From: a virus
Length of the DNA stretch: 56,806 bases
Reading direction: 5' to 3' (one strand)
Virus record (IMG/VR): IMGVR_UViG_3300010373_000054
Coordinates: 1-56,806 of that record
Made by a program: the position numbers and the translations under genes. The notes below the pieces were generated by a model. That model did not search any database and had not been told where the DNA came from. It was given only the letters and a program-made list of their open reading frames with translations. Shown piece after piece: positions 17,314 to 26,212 of this stretch (its first letter is position 1; each line of letters opens with the position of its first letter).

Positions 17314-17688
17314 TCAAATTACCGAATAAGATTGACAATTAAAATGAGCTAAAGCAGGATCAGTTTCCACCGCTCGAATTTGATATTGCGGAAAATTGGC
17401 AAATTTAATCCTGTCATCTTTAATAGGATCAGTATCGCAATTTCCAGCAATAAATACAATTTTAACGTCATTGTCAGGAATGCCAGCATTCCGACGATAA
17501 AATGCAGAGTAGTTATCAACAAACCCTTCCATTCTATATGACGTTTCAATCGTTTGAGGAATTCCCCTTTCATCTACATCACCATTTGTCTTACGTGTTA
17601 AAACACCTACCAACAAACGGCCTTTAAATCCTTTTGCGAGTTGGCTTCTTAGGCCAGTGTTTGAATTAGGGTCTAGGAAGCTTACCAT
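17314..17688 (-). CDS. head closure protein-like
   Basis: 124 residues, beta-rich, with RMEGFVDNYSAFYRRNAGIPDNDVKIVFIAG and KFANFPQYQIRAVETDPALAHFNCQS. Reads like head-tail joining or stopper proteins (gp16/DUF-type) that lie before HK97 gp10. One base overlap (TAATG-like) with the upstream gene. Confidence 0.65.
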   Translation of the reverse strand: MVSFLDPNSNTGLRSQLAKGFKGRLLVGVLTRKTNGDVDERGIPQTIETSYRMEGFVDNYSAFYRRNAGIPDNDVKIVFIAGNCDTDPIKDDRIKFANFPQYQIRAVETDPALAHFNCQSYSVI

Positions 17689-17918
17689 TAATGAACCCTA
17701 CAACTAAAACAAATAGATTGATCGATAGAATCCCATTCAGATTGCGTAACGATTAGTTTTTGTGCAAGTAGCTTTTCATAGTTGACAAGCAAAAGATCAT
17801 TGGGGAATTCCTCACCGCGACGAATTACAGTGTCAAGTTCGGCAACGGTAATTCTAGTCATAGCGATATATTTAGGAGTTCTTGTAATCTTCTGCGATCT
17901 TGTTTGCTTCTTCCTCAT
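17688..17918 (-). CDS. small neck-region protein
   Basis: 76 residues from ATG 17918 (GGAAAGG upstream); ATG 17861 would give 57 residues starting MTRITVAEL, which looks like the conserved part. Ends CFSCRVH, with a C-x-x-C that could bind metal. Function not recognised. Confidence 0.55.
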   Translation of the reverse strand: MRKKQTRSQKITRTPKYIAMTRITVAELDTVIRRGEEFPNDLLLVNYEKLLAQKLIVTQSEWDSIDQSICFSCRVH

Positions 17919-18198
17919 TACGAGTTGCCTTTCCTACTAGTTCGCCATTGGCATCCAAAACTTTATACCAAATGCCAGCCTTAACTACGGAAACTTCTTT
18001 ATCTGTAAAAACCTTTTCAGGGGTCTTAGTTTCCGGCTCTTTCTTTTCAACCTTTGGTGATTTGAATTCAACAGCTTCAATTGCTTTGTTGTGAATTGCC
18101 TGATCCCAAGGGTAGCCATCAAAATGCTTTACAATATCACCAAGAGAATAAGTCTTGTCACCAATAAGAGTGTTGTAACGTAATACGCGATATTCCAT
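17872..18198 (-). CDS. small head-region protein
   Basis: 108 residues from ATG 18198, chosen over 18222 because AGGAAAGG lies right before it. MEYRVLRYNTLIGDKTYSLGDIV resembles the short beta-hairpin start of small head or neck proteins; the centre is a Lys/Glu linker; the C-terminus IWYKVLDANGELVGKATRNEEEA could be a second small beta unit. First gene after the capsid terminator. Confidence 0.6.
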   Translation of the reverse strand: MEYRVLRYNTLIGDKTYSLGDIVKHFDGYPWDQAIHNKAIEAVEFKSPKVEKKEPETKTPEKVFTDKEVSVVKAGIWYKVLDANGELVGKATRNEEEANKIAEDYKNS

Positions 18199-18220
18199 AG
18201 TTTTTCCTTTCCTAGAAAAC

Positions 18221-18247
18221 AAAAAAAAGGGTGGCTTGCGCCACCCT
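18221..18247 (-). terminator. terminator after the capsid gene
   Basis: Leftward reading: GGGTGGC-GCAA-GCCACCC followed by T8. A strong intrinsic terminator between the capsid gene and the neck/tail genes, without a visible promoter after it. Read-through or antitermination would be needed for tail genes, and it would raise the capsid-to-tail ratio. Confidence 0.85.
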
Positions 18248-18260
18248 AAATTAAGCGCTA

Positions 18261-19292
18261 TTAAGCAACAGCGTTGTTGAAGAAAACACCAAGATCAGGA
18301 GATACAGCGGCGAATTCAGTTGCGTCAACGATCTGGAACCAATCCGAACGAGCGCGATCATCACGGCCACGGCGGATGATACCACCCTGAGAGTTAACCA
18401 AGCCCGGCTCATAGCCAGTCCAAGCAAACATTGCAACAGCAGTTGGCGCATCCATTGCGGCGGTACGTTCTACGTAACCAAGCCAAGCACCATTCGCATT
18501 GACGATGTACTGAAGATCAAGAGTATCGCCATTTGGATTGGTAGGAGTACCCGGAAGCGAAGTTTCATCAGCAGCATTGTAAACCGAACGGGCAACAACA
18601 ACACGCTCAACACCAAAGAGAGATGCAAGCAGTTCCACGGTAAGAACGCCGCGCTGCGTGTACTTGATCAGTTCAACCAGTGCTGGAGAAAGCAGAAGGC
18701 GGGTAATAACATTAGCGCCAAGAACGATAGTGTTAGGAACCTTGCCAGTCAGTGCCGAAACTTCATCCTTAGCCAGAAGGATGTCCGAGAGAGGATTTGC
18801 GCCTGCCTGATTCCACTGAATGAACTGGCTTGCCGAAGGAGTACCAGAAGCAATACCTGTCTTGTCGTTAGACCAAACACCCGGACGGAAGAAAGCAGCG
18901 GCCCAACGGCGATCACGGCTAACAAGAGCCTTAGTCGTCAGAAGTCGAACAGCGTTCTGATCAAGAGAGTTTGCAGGAAGTGCGTTCTGTGCACGCTGAC
19001 GGTCATCAATGTAGTGTTCTGCTGCGAGTTCGTCAACGAAGTACGAAGCGCGTTCAACACCATAACGAACCTGAACAGGGGTGCCGCCATGTGGACGAGG
19101 TGCAAGCTCATCACGGAGGTAGTACGAGCGATTAATCTTCTGATAAACGCCGCTCTGCTTGTCAACGGGGATTACCGTTGCAACAGCATTAGAAATGTAA
19201 GTCGATTCATCCTGAATGAAGCTTTCCGAATAGTTCGTTAGGAAAGAGTCAATATGGATATCACCAACGATGTTATCAGTACCAGTAGCCAT
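18261..19292 (-). CDS. major capsid protein
   Basis: 343 residues, GC-richer and with few rare codons. DSFLTNYSESFIQDESTYISN and VIPVDKQSGVYQKINRSYYLRDE open it; DDRQRAQNA..LDQNAVRLLTTKALVSRDRRWAAAFF and the WFQIVDATEFAAVSPDLGVFF close match capsid proteins of the HK97 fold found with DUF2190 decoration genes. Lies between decoration and neck genes. No long N-terminal delta domain, in line with a separate scaffold gene. Confidence 0.88.
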   Translation of the reverse strand: MATGTDNIVGDIHIDSFLTNYSESFIQDESTYISNAVATVIPVDKQSGVYQKINRSYYLRDELAPRPHGGTPVQVRYGVERASYFVDELAAEHYIDDRQRAQNALPANSLDQNAVRLLTTKALVSRDRRWAAAFFRPGVWSNDKTGIASGTPSASQFIQWNQAGANPLSDILLAKDEVSALTGKVPNTIVLGANVITRLLLSPALVELIKYTQRGVLTVELLASLFGVERVVVARSVYNAADETSLPGTPTNPNGDTLDLQYIVNANGAWLGYVERTAAMDAPTAVAMFAWTGYEPGLVNSQGGIIRRGRDDRARSDWFQIVDATEFAAVSPDLGVFFNNAVA

Positions 19293-19313
19293 TTATAAAA
19301 TTCCTTTTAATTA

Positions 19314-19670
19314 TTACTTGAAGTAAACTTCAACAACATCATCTTCAGCAGCAGCGGCACTACGTGCATAACCGAAGCCTTCACCAGCAGTTGCAGCAAC
19401 AACCACCTTACCGCCAGCAGCAACCGAAAGTTCTGCACCAGCAGCAATTACGCCACCGGCCTTAGCGTTGATAATACCACCCGTAGCAATGGAAGCAGGG
19501 CGACCAGCAGGAGCGGTTTCAATGATGAAGCCCGTTGGATTCGAATCAGCAGCAGCAATAACAATCTGCTTGCTTGAGTTTACAGTTGCGGCAAGAAAAA
19601 GAGCATCAGTAAGATCAGCACCGGCAACCAGTGCATCACGATGTTCGCCAAGAATACGCTGAACAGCCAT
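19314..19670 (-). CDS. capsid decoration protein (DUF2190-like)
   Basis: 118 residues, Ala/Gly/Val-rich. Pattern GGIINAKAGGVIAAGAELSVAAGGKVVVA and GYARSAAAAEDDVVEVYF is that of DUF2190 (RecA/RadA-like decoration) proteins that stabilise capsids. Directly before the capsid gene in the transcript. Confidence 0.8.
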   Translation of the reverse strand: MAVQRILGEHRDALVAGADLTDALFLAATVNSSKQIVIAAADSNPTGFIIETAPAGRPASIATGGIINAKAGGVIAAGAELSVAAGGKVVVAATAGEGFGYARSAAAAEDDVVEVYFK

Positions 19671-19688
19671 TAAATTAATTCCTTATAA

Positions 19689-20513
19689 TTAGATAAGTTC
19701 TGGATTTTCTACAGCGACAATTTCAAAAGCCTTAGTCTTTGTGACATCACGCGCCTTCATAATTTCGCTAACTTTTGAATCAAGAGCGGCCTTCTTAACT
19801 GCAATATCATCAAGATCGATTGCTTTGTCGGAACCCTTCTTTACGAATGCTTCTTTGTGGCCTTCGTTTGCAGCCTTAAGAATTGCTTCAAGATTCTTCT
19901 TGACTTCAGCGTCAAGCGAGTTTACAGCTTTGAGGATGGAAGCCTTTTCAACATCAGTTCCCGGCAGATTAGCAAATTCTTCAGAAGCGCGCTTTTCAAG
20001 CTTTGCAAATTCTTCAGCTTCCTTAGCCTTAGCAACTTCAACGTCCATTGCTTCAAGACGCTTATAAAGTGCAAAAGTTGCATCGCCTACAGCAGACTTA
20101 GCAATTTCCTTACCTTCGAACTTAACAACTTCGTCAGTTGCCTTTTCGTCCTTGAGCTTCTTCTTGCGCTCTTCTGGAGTAAGCTTCATAAGCTCATCCT
20201 GATCTTCTTTCGACTTAGCCTTGAAAAGTTCAAGTTCATCGCCATCAAAAGCAAACATTGTTTCGAATGCTTCATTTACAGCTTTAGCAAGGTCTTCGCC
20301 AAAAGACTTTGTTAGCTCCGCTTCTTTAGCCGTTACAGCTTCAGAAATTTTCTTTTCAATTTCTTCCGGGGTCATGCTTTCCTCTTCCGGGTTGGTGTTT
20401 TCGCCGGAAGTACCGGCACGTTTAAAAATGGTTGCCTTTGCAGTTGGTTGAGCGGGATCATCAACAGCAGAGATTTCATTCAAATTGATATCATCAAGAA
20501 TATATCGTTCCAT
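19689..20513 (-). CDS. capsid scaffolding protein
   Basis: 274 residues, highly charged and helical from residue 40 on (EEIEKKISEAVTAKEAELTKSF..), the hallmark of scaffolds. The first 25 residues (LNEISAVDDPAQPTAKATIF) are not scaffold-like but look like the conserved C-terminal segment of XkdF-type prohead proteases. TAATG junction with the protease gene. Confidence 0.8.
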   Translation of the reverse strand: MERYILDDINLNEISAVDDPAQPTAKATIFKRAGTSGENTNPEEESMTPEEIEKKISEAVTAKEAELTKSFGEDLAKAVNEAFETMFAFDGDELELFKAKSKEDQDELMKLTPEERKKKLKDEKATDEVVKFEGKEIAKSAVGDATFALYKRLEAMDVEVAKAKEAEEFAKLEKRASEEFANLPGTDVEKASILKAVNSLDAEVKKNLEAILKAANEGHKEAFVKKGSDKAIDLDDIAVKKAALDSKVSEIMKARDVTKTKAFEIVAVENPELI

Positions 20514-20908
20514 TAATCTACTTTCCGCATTGTGGCAGTTCCACCAATAGAGAAACCAGTGTATTCGCCAGAAACGAATTTCTGAACTACTTCTTTACTA
20601 TCTGGTTTCATTGCCACCAAAGCGCCATATTGCTTTGCAGTAATATCAAGCGATTTTGCAATTTCTTCAGTAAGGGGGAACATGAAAACAAATTCGCCAA
20701 TTTGTTCTCCAGTATGCATTTCTTTTGCTACTGGCTTTTGAGCGAATTTGAAAAGGCTTTTGAGGATAGTTGAATCTGGAATGTGGTGGCCGTGAAGGTC
20801 ATAATGATCTTCGCCATCAATCTTTGATACCATTGCGTAACCAAAGACTAGACCAAGAGATTCATCCACTTTAGCAATATTTGATGTAGTAATGACATTT
20901 TCTGTCAT
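20513..20908 (-). CDS. XkdF-like prohead protease
   Basis: 131 residues. VFGYAMVSKIDGEDHYDLHGHHIP, then VAKEMHTGEQIGEFVF (His65, candidate catalytic) and EYTGFSIGG (Ser120, candidate nucleophile) follow the XkdF/prohead serine protease family. It would cut scaffold and itself during head maturation. It ends just after the serine motif, where the family normally continues into an EISLVD-type segment now found in the scaffold. Confidence 0.8.
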   Translation of the reverse strand: MTENVITTSNIAKVDESLGLVFGYAMVSKIDGEDHYDLHGHHIPDSTILKSLFKFAQKPVAKEMHTGEQIGEFVFMFPLTEEIAKSLDITAKQYGALVAMKPDSKEVVQKFVSGEYTGFSIGGTATMRKVD

Positions 20909-20942
20909 TTTGTATCCTTTATATACTATGTTGAAACAAATG

Positions 20943-21926
20943 TCAATAGCTTCTTTCTAAAGCAGATACATATCTCAACAAAAAACAACGACAATTAATA
21001 GTTTCACGTCTTGGCGCTCTGCTATCACCGGGATAAGCAAGCCTTGCTCCAGAAGGAGAAACAAAGAAATCTTTTTCAGGTATTACCTGACCATCAAGGT
21101 TTCCATGCTTGTGAGTATATCTAACCTTACCATCTCGTCTTGAACGCCATTCTTTTACAAGACCAAGGCCAAATCTATTCAAAGAAAGTTCAGCCTGCAA
21201 AGCGGCTTGCGATCTTCCAGATTCTAATGCAGTCTTTGTTGTAGTTCTGGCTATTGTAAGCATTCTTGATTCGATAGTCTTTCGCCTGTAAGCGGCAACC
21301 ATCTTATCAATCTCGCTTCTAGAAAAAGGTTTGTTGTTCTCTATTGCAGCTTTGACATATTTGTCATATTTTACATCACGCAATTCTCGCTGAAGTGCAT
21401 TTGATGAAAGATTAGTAAGAGCCAATCTATAGGATTGAACAGCATCGTATTGTTTAGGAGTCAATCCATAGTTTTCAACTATCAGCCTAACAGCCTCATC
21501 AACTGAATATCCAACGCCAATCATATCACGAGATATTTTAGCAAACAATTCCGAAGAGGAAGCATTAAAATCACGAATAAACTGTGATTGAATTCTTGCA
21601 AGTTCTGAAATAGATTGATAATAAGTTATGTCGAAAGAAACACTGATAGTCTTGTCGAGGATTTTAGAGGCTATAGCTCTTGTTTCCCAATTAGCTCCAG
21701 CAAGGAAAGCGGCTAGAATCGCCTCATTGAAATTATCAGAATTGTTATTTATATATTCAATGACAAGATCAGTTCTTCCTTGATCAAGATAACCACGAAT
21801 GATTTCTTGTGATTCTGGAGATTTAATATCTTGGATGAACTTCTTAACAAACTTCCTAAATTCATCAGTCTGGTTAGTAAGAAGAGCCTCCAAAGACTTC
21901 CTATCTTCTAAAGACTCTTCTGCCAT
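20943..21926 (-). CDS. MuF-like minor head protein
   Basis: 327 residues from ATG 21926 (TAATG coupling); ATG 21941 adds five. Helical N-terminal two thirds; ARTTTKTALESGRSQAALQ and KEWRSRRDGKVRYTHKHGNLDGQ..RRETINCRCFL is the MuF (gp7) signature with its conserved Cys pair. The protein sits inside the head near the portal and may be injected. Confidence 0.88.
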   Translation of the reverse strand: MAEESLEDRKSLEALLTNQTDEFRKFVKKFIQDIKSPESQEIIRGYLDQGRTDLVIEYINNNSDNFNEAILAAFLAGANWETRAIASKILDKTISVSFDITYYQSISELARIQSQFIRDFNASSSELFAKISRDMIGVGYSVDEAVRLIVENYGLTPKQYDAVQSYRLALTNLSSNALQRELRDVKYDKYVKAAIENNKPFSRSEIDKMVAAYRRKTIESRMLTIARTTTKTALESGRSQAALQAELSLNRFGLGLVKEWRSRRDGKVRYTHKHGNLDGQVIPEKDFFVSPSGARLAYPGDSRAPRRETINCRCFLLRYVSALERSY

Positions 21927-22453
21927 TATGATAAATCCCAAGATTTGTTTAGTGTTGATTTATAACAGGTTCCAAATGATTTTGCCCTTCCTACACCAGT
22001 AGGATTAGGCGCATCTATACATTCAATAATAAGAGAAGCTACAGCGGAAGGAAGTCCAGTAATCAAAGCTCCTACAGCACCAATTCCAAACTTCCAGCTT
22101 CTACGCTGGAAATAAGAAATTTGAGCCGATCCAGCTTTAAGAGTTTGAACGCCACCTTCAGCACTTCCACCATTGATAATATCGGTTTCACCGTTTGCAA
22201 GACGTGCTGCAATTTCCATGCAAGCTTGAACAATATTTGGATTAAGAAGTCTTAGTTCTTGAGTAGAACCGCATTCTTCTTTCCAAGGTAGAGAATCCAA
22301 GAACCTTGTAGCCTGAATAAGATAACCGGCCTTTTGGTCGCTTGTTAGAATGTTCCAAACGGCCCCATATTCAGTAGGGCCGATATAAGTGTCAGCTTCT
22401 TCAATTGAAGCGTATGAGAAATATTCATTTCCGTTAAAAGTGATCATAGCCAT
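21926..22453 (-). CDS. head-tail adaptor (DnaT-like family)
   Basis: 175 residues. YFSYASIEEADTYIG..., LIQATRFLDSLPWKEE and NIVQACMEIAARLANG are the pattern of the helical adaptor often annotated as DnaT-like ssDNA-binding protein, which forms the first ring under the portal. TAATG couplings on both sides. Confidence 0.75.
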   Translation of the reverse strand: MAMITFNGNEYFSYASIEEADTYIGPTEYGAVWNILTSDQKAGYLIQATRFLDSLPWKEECGSTQELRLLNPNIVQACMEIAARLANGETDIINGGSAEGGVQTLKAGSAQISYFQRRSWKFGIGAVGALITGLPSAVASLIIECIDAPNPTGVGRAKSFGTCYKSTLNKSWDLS

Positions 22454-23799
22454 TAAAACAAATCCTCCTCTTTAATGCTTTCATCCAAAGGAGTCAAATC
22501 CAAAGCTCTGAAAACTTCCTTGACAGATTCATCACGCCTATCCAAAGTGATACCAGCACTTGCAAGATCACGAAGCGAAGAAACTATTTCTTCAATGGAA
22601 CGTTGAGAAACTTCAGAAGGTGTAAGAATAGGCATAGAGTCCAAATCCCAACCGTTAAGCTTTGCTAGGAATGGAAGAAGATCTTTGTTAAACTGATCAG
22701 CAATTTCCTTAAGCAATGAATTGATTGCAATTAGAAGGTTGCTAGATTTGTCTTTCGAAAGAGCGAGAGAGCCAGAACCACCATCGCCAAGAAGAAGAAC
22801 TTCACTGCCAAGAGAGCGAGCAATTTCCATATTCAAACGACGAATGATCGTATCGACATCAGAAAGGCCGGTTGTTCCAGAGCTTAGAAGTTCAAGATCA
22901 TATTGTTTATTGCCTGTTACAGATTGAGATTCGCCTGTTTGCGTACTAGAACCAGAAACGTAATTTGCAGAGTCAAGAACAAGGCCAGTTGTTTCACCAA
23001 CCTGAACCATTCTAACAAATTCTTCTACAGCAGAAGCGGCTTCTTCAATTTGCTCTTTACTCATACCAGATTCAGAAAGAGCCGCATAGGGAACGCGACC
23101 GACAGGAATTCCACGCATATCGCGGTTAATACCCATCTTTTCAGATTTTTGAATTTCTTGCAAACGGCTTGCTGTTTCAGCAACGGCGCGAAGCATCCCA
23201 AAACCTTCAGGAGAATCAGTCAGAAGGTTTTCAACCAAGTAAATTGATTTCCAGCGAGGAATATATGCAGTCGCATTTGTCAACGGTAAAGTTTGACCAA
23301 CAGCAATAATATTGCCATTGTCATCAACATCCCATTTTTGAACCGTTCTACATGGACGCTGTTCAATTGACTTTAGGCCAATAGTTCCATCATCGCGCTT
23401 CTTAGCCGTCATTTCAAGCCAAGAGAATCCGTTGAACTTATAAAGAGAAGCAGCTTTAACCGCATCAACAAAAGGCTGTTCCATATCGTTAAGGATATCC
23501 ATAACGGTTTCAGCCATTTGTTTAGATTCTGAACTGTCGTCTTTTGGTTGTGCAGACCAAGCAGAAGAAGCAACAAGTGTTGTGTATAACCTAACGCTTG
23601 CGAAGATGATTGTCACGTTGGAAATCATATCTTCGTAGGTTCTGAATTTGTTTTCACCAATAAGGCGGCGGTTGCGTTCTTTCGTTACAACGGTACCGCC
23701 TTGAATAGCAGTTGAAGACTTACCAGCTTCCTTATAGGCGGAAGTAGTTCGCTTGGAAGCGCCGCCTAGCCACTTTCCAAAATAATCTTTAATTGCCAT
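22453..23799 (-). CDS. portal protein (DUF935, Mu gp29-like)
   Basis: 448 residues, usual length for DUF935. KFRTYEDMISNVTIIFASVRLYTTLV, NGFSWLEMTAKKR, and ESPEGFG-type loop LLTDSPEGFGMLRAVAETASRLQEI are diagnostic; SRDKSSN/LALSKDKSSNLLIAINSLLKEI closes the crown region. The dodecameric portal is the DNA gate at the head vertex. AAAGGGTGT precedes the ATG. Two tRNA genes lie between it and terL. Confidence 0.88.
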   Translation of the reverse strand: MAIKDYFGKWLGGASKRTTSAYKEAGKSSTAIQGGTVVTKERNRRLIGENKFRTYEDMISNVTIIFASVRLYTTLVASSAWSAQPKDDSSESKQMAETVMDILNDMEQPFVDAVKAASLYKFNGFSWLEMTAKKRDDGTIGLKSIEQRPCRTVQKWDVDDNGNIIAVGQTLPLTNATAYIPRWKSIYLVENLLTDSPEGFGMLRAVAETASRLQEIQKSEKMGINRDMRGIPVGRVPYAALSESGMSKEQIEEAASAVEEFVRMVQVGETTGLVLDSANYVSGSSTQTGESQSVTGNKQYDLELLSSGTTGLSDVDTIIRRLNMEIARSLGSEVLLLGDGGSGSLALSKDKSSNLLIAINSLLKEIADQFNKDLLPFLAKLNGWDLDSMPILTPSEVSQRSIEEIVSSLRDLASAGITLDRRDESVKEVFRALDLTPLDESIKEEDLF

Positions 23800-23927
23800 T
23801 AATACACCCTTTTAAAATTGTTAGTACCTCATCTAGCCGCACGAAAGGAAGAAAAACACGACCGCGCTGAAGGAAGGAGACAGGAGAAAGCGCATTTAAT
23901 TAATCGCGGACAAGGTGACGCGATATC

Positions 23928-24001
23928 TGGTTTCCAGTCATGGATTCGAACCATAGTTAGCGCATTCAAAGTGCGCTGTCCTACCGCTAGACGAACTGGA
24001 A
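23928..24001 (-). tRNA. tRNA-Gln (UUG)
   Basis: Cloverleaf on the minus strand: acceptor TTCCAGT/ACTGGAA, D stem GTC/GAC, anticodon stem GCGCA-CTTTGAA-TGCGC with anticodon TTG, T arm with GGTTCGAATCC, discriminator A and encoded CCA. 74 nt. It reads CAA, a favoured Gln codon in an AT-rich phage. Confidence 0.9.
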
Positions 24002-24007
24002 TGAATT

Positions 24008-24085
24008 TGGTCAAGGTGGCTGGATTTGAACCAACGATACCGGCTCCCAAGGCCGGGGCTTTAGACCAGACTAAGCTACACCGAG
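24008..24085 (-). tRNA. tRNA-Pro (UGG), mismatched acceptor stem
   Basis: Minus strand, 78 nt: anticodon stem CCGGC-CTTGGGA-GCCGG (anticodon TGG), D stem GCTT/AAGC, T arm GTTGG-TTCAAAT-CCAGC, discriminator A and encoded CCA. The acceptor CTCGGTG against CACCTTG leaves pairs 2-71 (T/T) and 3-70 (C/T) unpaired, which may mean decay. Reads CCA. Confidence 0.8.
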
Positions 24086-24389
24086 ATTTTGTTTATCATT
24101 TATACACTAAACACTTTTAAAAGTCAATAGCGGTGCGAAAAATTAAAATCCATCAAAAATGTCCAAAATCCATCAATTTATCAGGCCAAAAGGTTTTAAG
24201 TCTTAGAGGGCCGTTTTTCTATATTATAATTTTTATTATATTTTATATATAAAAAGGTAGAAGAAAGTGATAAATTGATTAGCGTACCGTGTAGTACCAT
24301 TTAAAATCAATGTGTTATATTCAAACGCTTAGTCATCACTTTAAACAAAACTGATGGATTTCTGCTATTTTTGATGGAAAACTGATGGA
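24086..24389. repeat. non-coding control region A with AAAATCCATCAA/TGATGGA repeats
   Basis: No gene seen. Two exact AAAATCCATCAA copies (24145 and 24165, 20 bp apart), then an AT-only stretch (24219-24252), TGATAAATTGATTA (24268-24281), and on the far side three inverted versions: CTGATGGATT (24351), TTTTTGATGGAAA (24367) and CTGATGGATT (24382). The same elements in similar order occur at 39.2-39.45 kb. It lies between terL and the tRNA/portal genes on one strand, so could hold a promoter, an origin part or a protein-binding site. Confidence 0.7.
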
Positions 24390-25868
24390 TTATCGAACGA
24401 TCCTACCACCAAACGTACTAATTTTAGGCTTTGGTTTGCGAACCATCTGCAAAACTTCAGAGAAAGCTCGGCTTGCGGCGTCAACCATGTCATCATGTTT
24501 GGCATTTGGAAAGTTACAAATCTGATCAAGAAATTCTGCATTCCAATCACCTTTGACCAAATAAACGCCACCTGCTTCAGCTTGAGCCGCTAATGGTGTA
24601 GCTCTCATAGCCTTATCGCCAGTTTCAGGAGAAAACCTTACATCATATCCAATCAAGTCTTGCCTGTATTGTTCAACCTGTGTAAACGATGCTTGCCCCG
24701 GATCACGAGGAATGGAGATTCGAACATGAGTTCCATCTGATTCAGCATTTTGTTTCACAAGCGCACGAACAGCATTTGGGGAAAGTCGTTCGTTGTTTAC
24801 ATGAGCGATAATAACGCGATTATCAGTTGTCAGACCAATTTTAACACTTGCTGTAGGATCGTTTGTTTTCTTTGTGCCAGCCGCCAAATCGTAACCACGC
24901 GCCCAAACAACATCGTTTGGCATAGCGCCAATAAATTTATCTTCAAACCATTCACGTTTGAACATACCACCATCACGAGGAATAGGGCGCTGTTGAAGCT
25001 GTCCAGCAGTACCAAATTCACGAAGAGATTTTTCAAGTGTGTTCACGCGCTCTTCACTAAAGAATTCAGGGAACAACAATTCACCATCATTCTTTCTAGG
25101 GTCTACAAATCCAATATCAGTGTAACATCTACGTTCAGCCTCAAAACGCATAGGAAGCATAAGGTGCGTATATTCTAGTTCTTCCTCAAGAATGATCCCT
25201 GTAACATCCCGCTCGTGCAAGCGCTGCATAATTACAATTATTGCAGAGTCTTCATCGTTAACACGAGTTGGAAGAGTTTCCATGAACGCACGTTCAGCGC
25301 TCAAAAGCTCGGCTGGAGAGTTTGCATCATGTGCGCCAATAGGATCGTCAAGTATAACTCTATCGCCACGCTTACCAGTCATCTTAGTGAATGCAGCAGC
25401 TTCACGAAAACCCTCATGCTTGTTTGCAAAGTTAGACTTAGCGTTTTGATCGTCCTTAAGATTGAGAGGCCATCTCTCTTGATACCAATCTGATTCAATC
25501 AGTGTTCTTGTTTTTGTGGCGTCACGAATTGCAAGGTCTTTAACATGCGAAGTTCCAATATATCGCATATGAGGTTTATTTGCCGGTCCCCATTCCCAAG
25601 CAGGCCAGAAAACAGACGTGAGCAAAGACTTCATGAAACCGGGAGGAACGTTGATGCAAAGCCGTTTAATACGTCCATCAGTTACGGCTTCAAGGTGTTC
25701 GCAAATAGCGTCCATCGCCCATCCCCAACGCAATTGCGTTGATGGTTCCAAAATGTGCCATGAGCGTTTAACGAATTCTGCCAAAGATTCACGACATTCG
25801 GCGCGATCAAGCGCAATCTGAAGCTCCTTAAAACTTGGCAAATTAATTTGCGAAAGATCGATTGACAT
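24390..25868 (-). CDS. terminase large subunit
   Basis: 492 residues. ATPase: CINVPPGFMKSLL (Walker A type, 72-83), RVILDDPIG (Walker B, 170-178). Nuclease: ARGYDLAAGTKKTNDPTA (first Asp), KHDDMVDAASRAF near the end (last acidic cluster). It pumps DNA into the prohead and cuts the concatemer. The stop codon lies inside the control region A repeats. Small subunit gene sits 1.1 kb upstream, separated by small rightward genes. Confidence 0.92.
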   Translation of the reverse strand: MSIDLSQINLPSFKELQIALDRAECRESLAEFVKRSWHILEPSTQLRWGWAMDAICEHLEAVTDGRIKRLCINVPPGFMKSLLTSVFWPAWEWGPANKPHMRYIGTSHVKDLAIRDATKTRTLIESDWYQERWPLNLKDDQNAKSNFANKHEGFREAAAFTKMTGKRGDRVILDDPIGAHDANSPAELLSAERAFMETLPTRVNDEDSAIIVIMQRLHERDVTGIILEEELEYTHLMLPMRFEAERRCYTDIGFVDPRKNDGELLFPEFFSEERVNTLEKSLREFGTAGQLQQRPIPRDGGMFKREWFEDKFIGAMPNDVVWARGYDLAAGTKKTNDPTASVKIGLTTDNRVIIAHVNNERLSPNAVRALVKQNAESDGTHVRISIPRDPGQASFTQVEQYRQDLIGYDVRFSPETGDKAMRATPLAAQAEAGGVYLVKGDWNAEFLDQICNFPNAKHDDMVDAASRAFSEVLQMVRKPKPKISTFGGRIVR

Positions 25869-25924
25869 TGTTTTCCTTTTTGTGTATGCGTAGATGGTTA
25901 TTAACTTTTAACAGGAGAAATAGA

Positions 25925-26212
25925 ATGCAGAAAATTTTCCGATATTATGAAGACTTTGGTCGTATGGGTGATTTGGAAGGAATCTTTGTAGCGACAGAAG
26001 AAGAAATTTCTAACGCTCCAGAAACCGTTTACTTCGGTGAAGTTCTTGGTAAACACTCAGATGTTTATTCCGATGAATGGAAGAAACACATTACCGTTCT
26101 AACAGATGATCAGGAATTCATTGCAAGGGCTTTGTTCTATGGTCTTTGCGGCACTGGTTATAATCCGCTTGAATATTTCGATGATCTTGATGAAGGTAGT
26201 TTTTATGACTAA
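25925..26212 (+). CDS. small acidic hypothetical protein
   Basis: 95 residues from ATG 25925 with AGGAG nine bases upstream; an upstream in-frame start at 25862 lacks such a site. MQKIFRYYEDFGRMGDLEGIFVATEEEI and GEVLGKHSDV: a compact, acidic protein of a type carried by several phages, function unknown. Divergent from terL. Confidence 0.7.
   Translation: MQKIFRYYEDFGRMGDLEGIFVATEEEISNAPETVYFGEVLGKHSDVYSDEWKKHITVLTDDQEFIARALFYGLCGTGYNPLEYFDDLDEGSFYD

Noticed and set aside
23818-24120. 100-codon rightward reading frame
   Set aside because: It runs antisense through both tRNA genes; its codons are explained by tRNA arms and it has no ribosome site.
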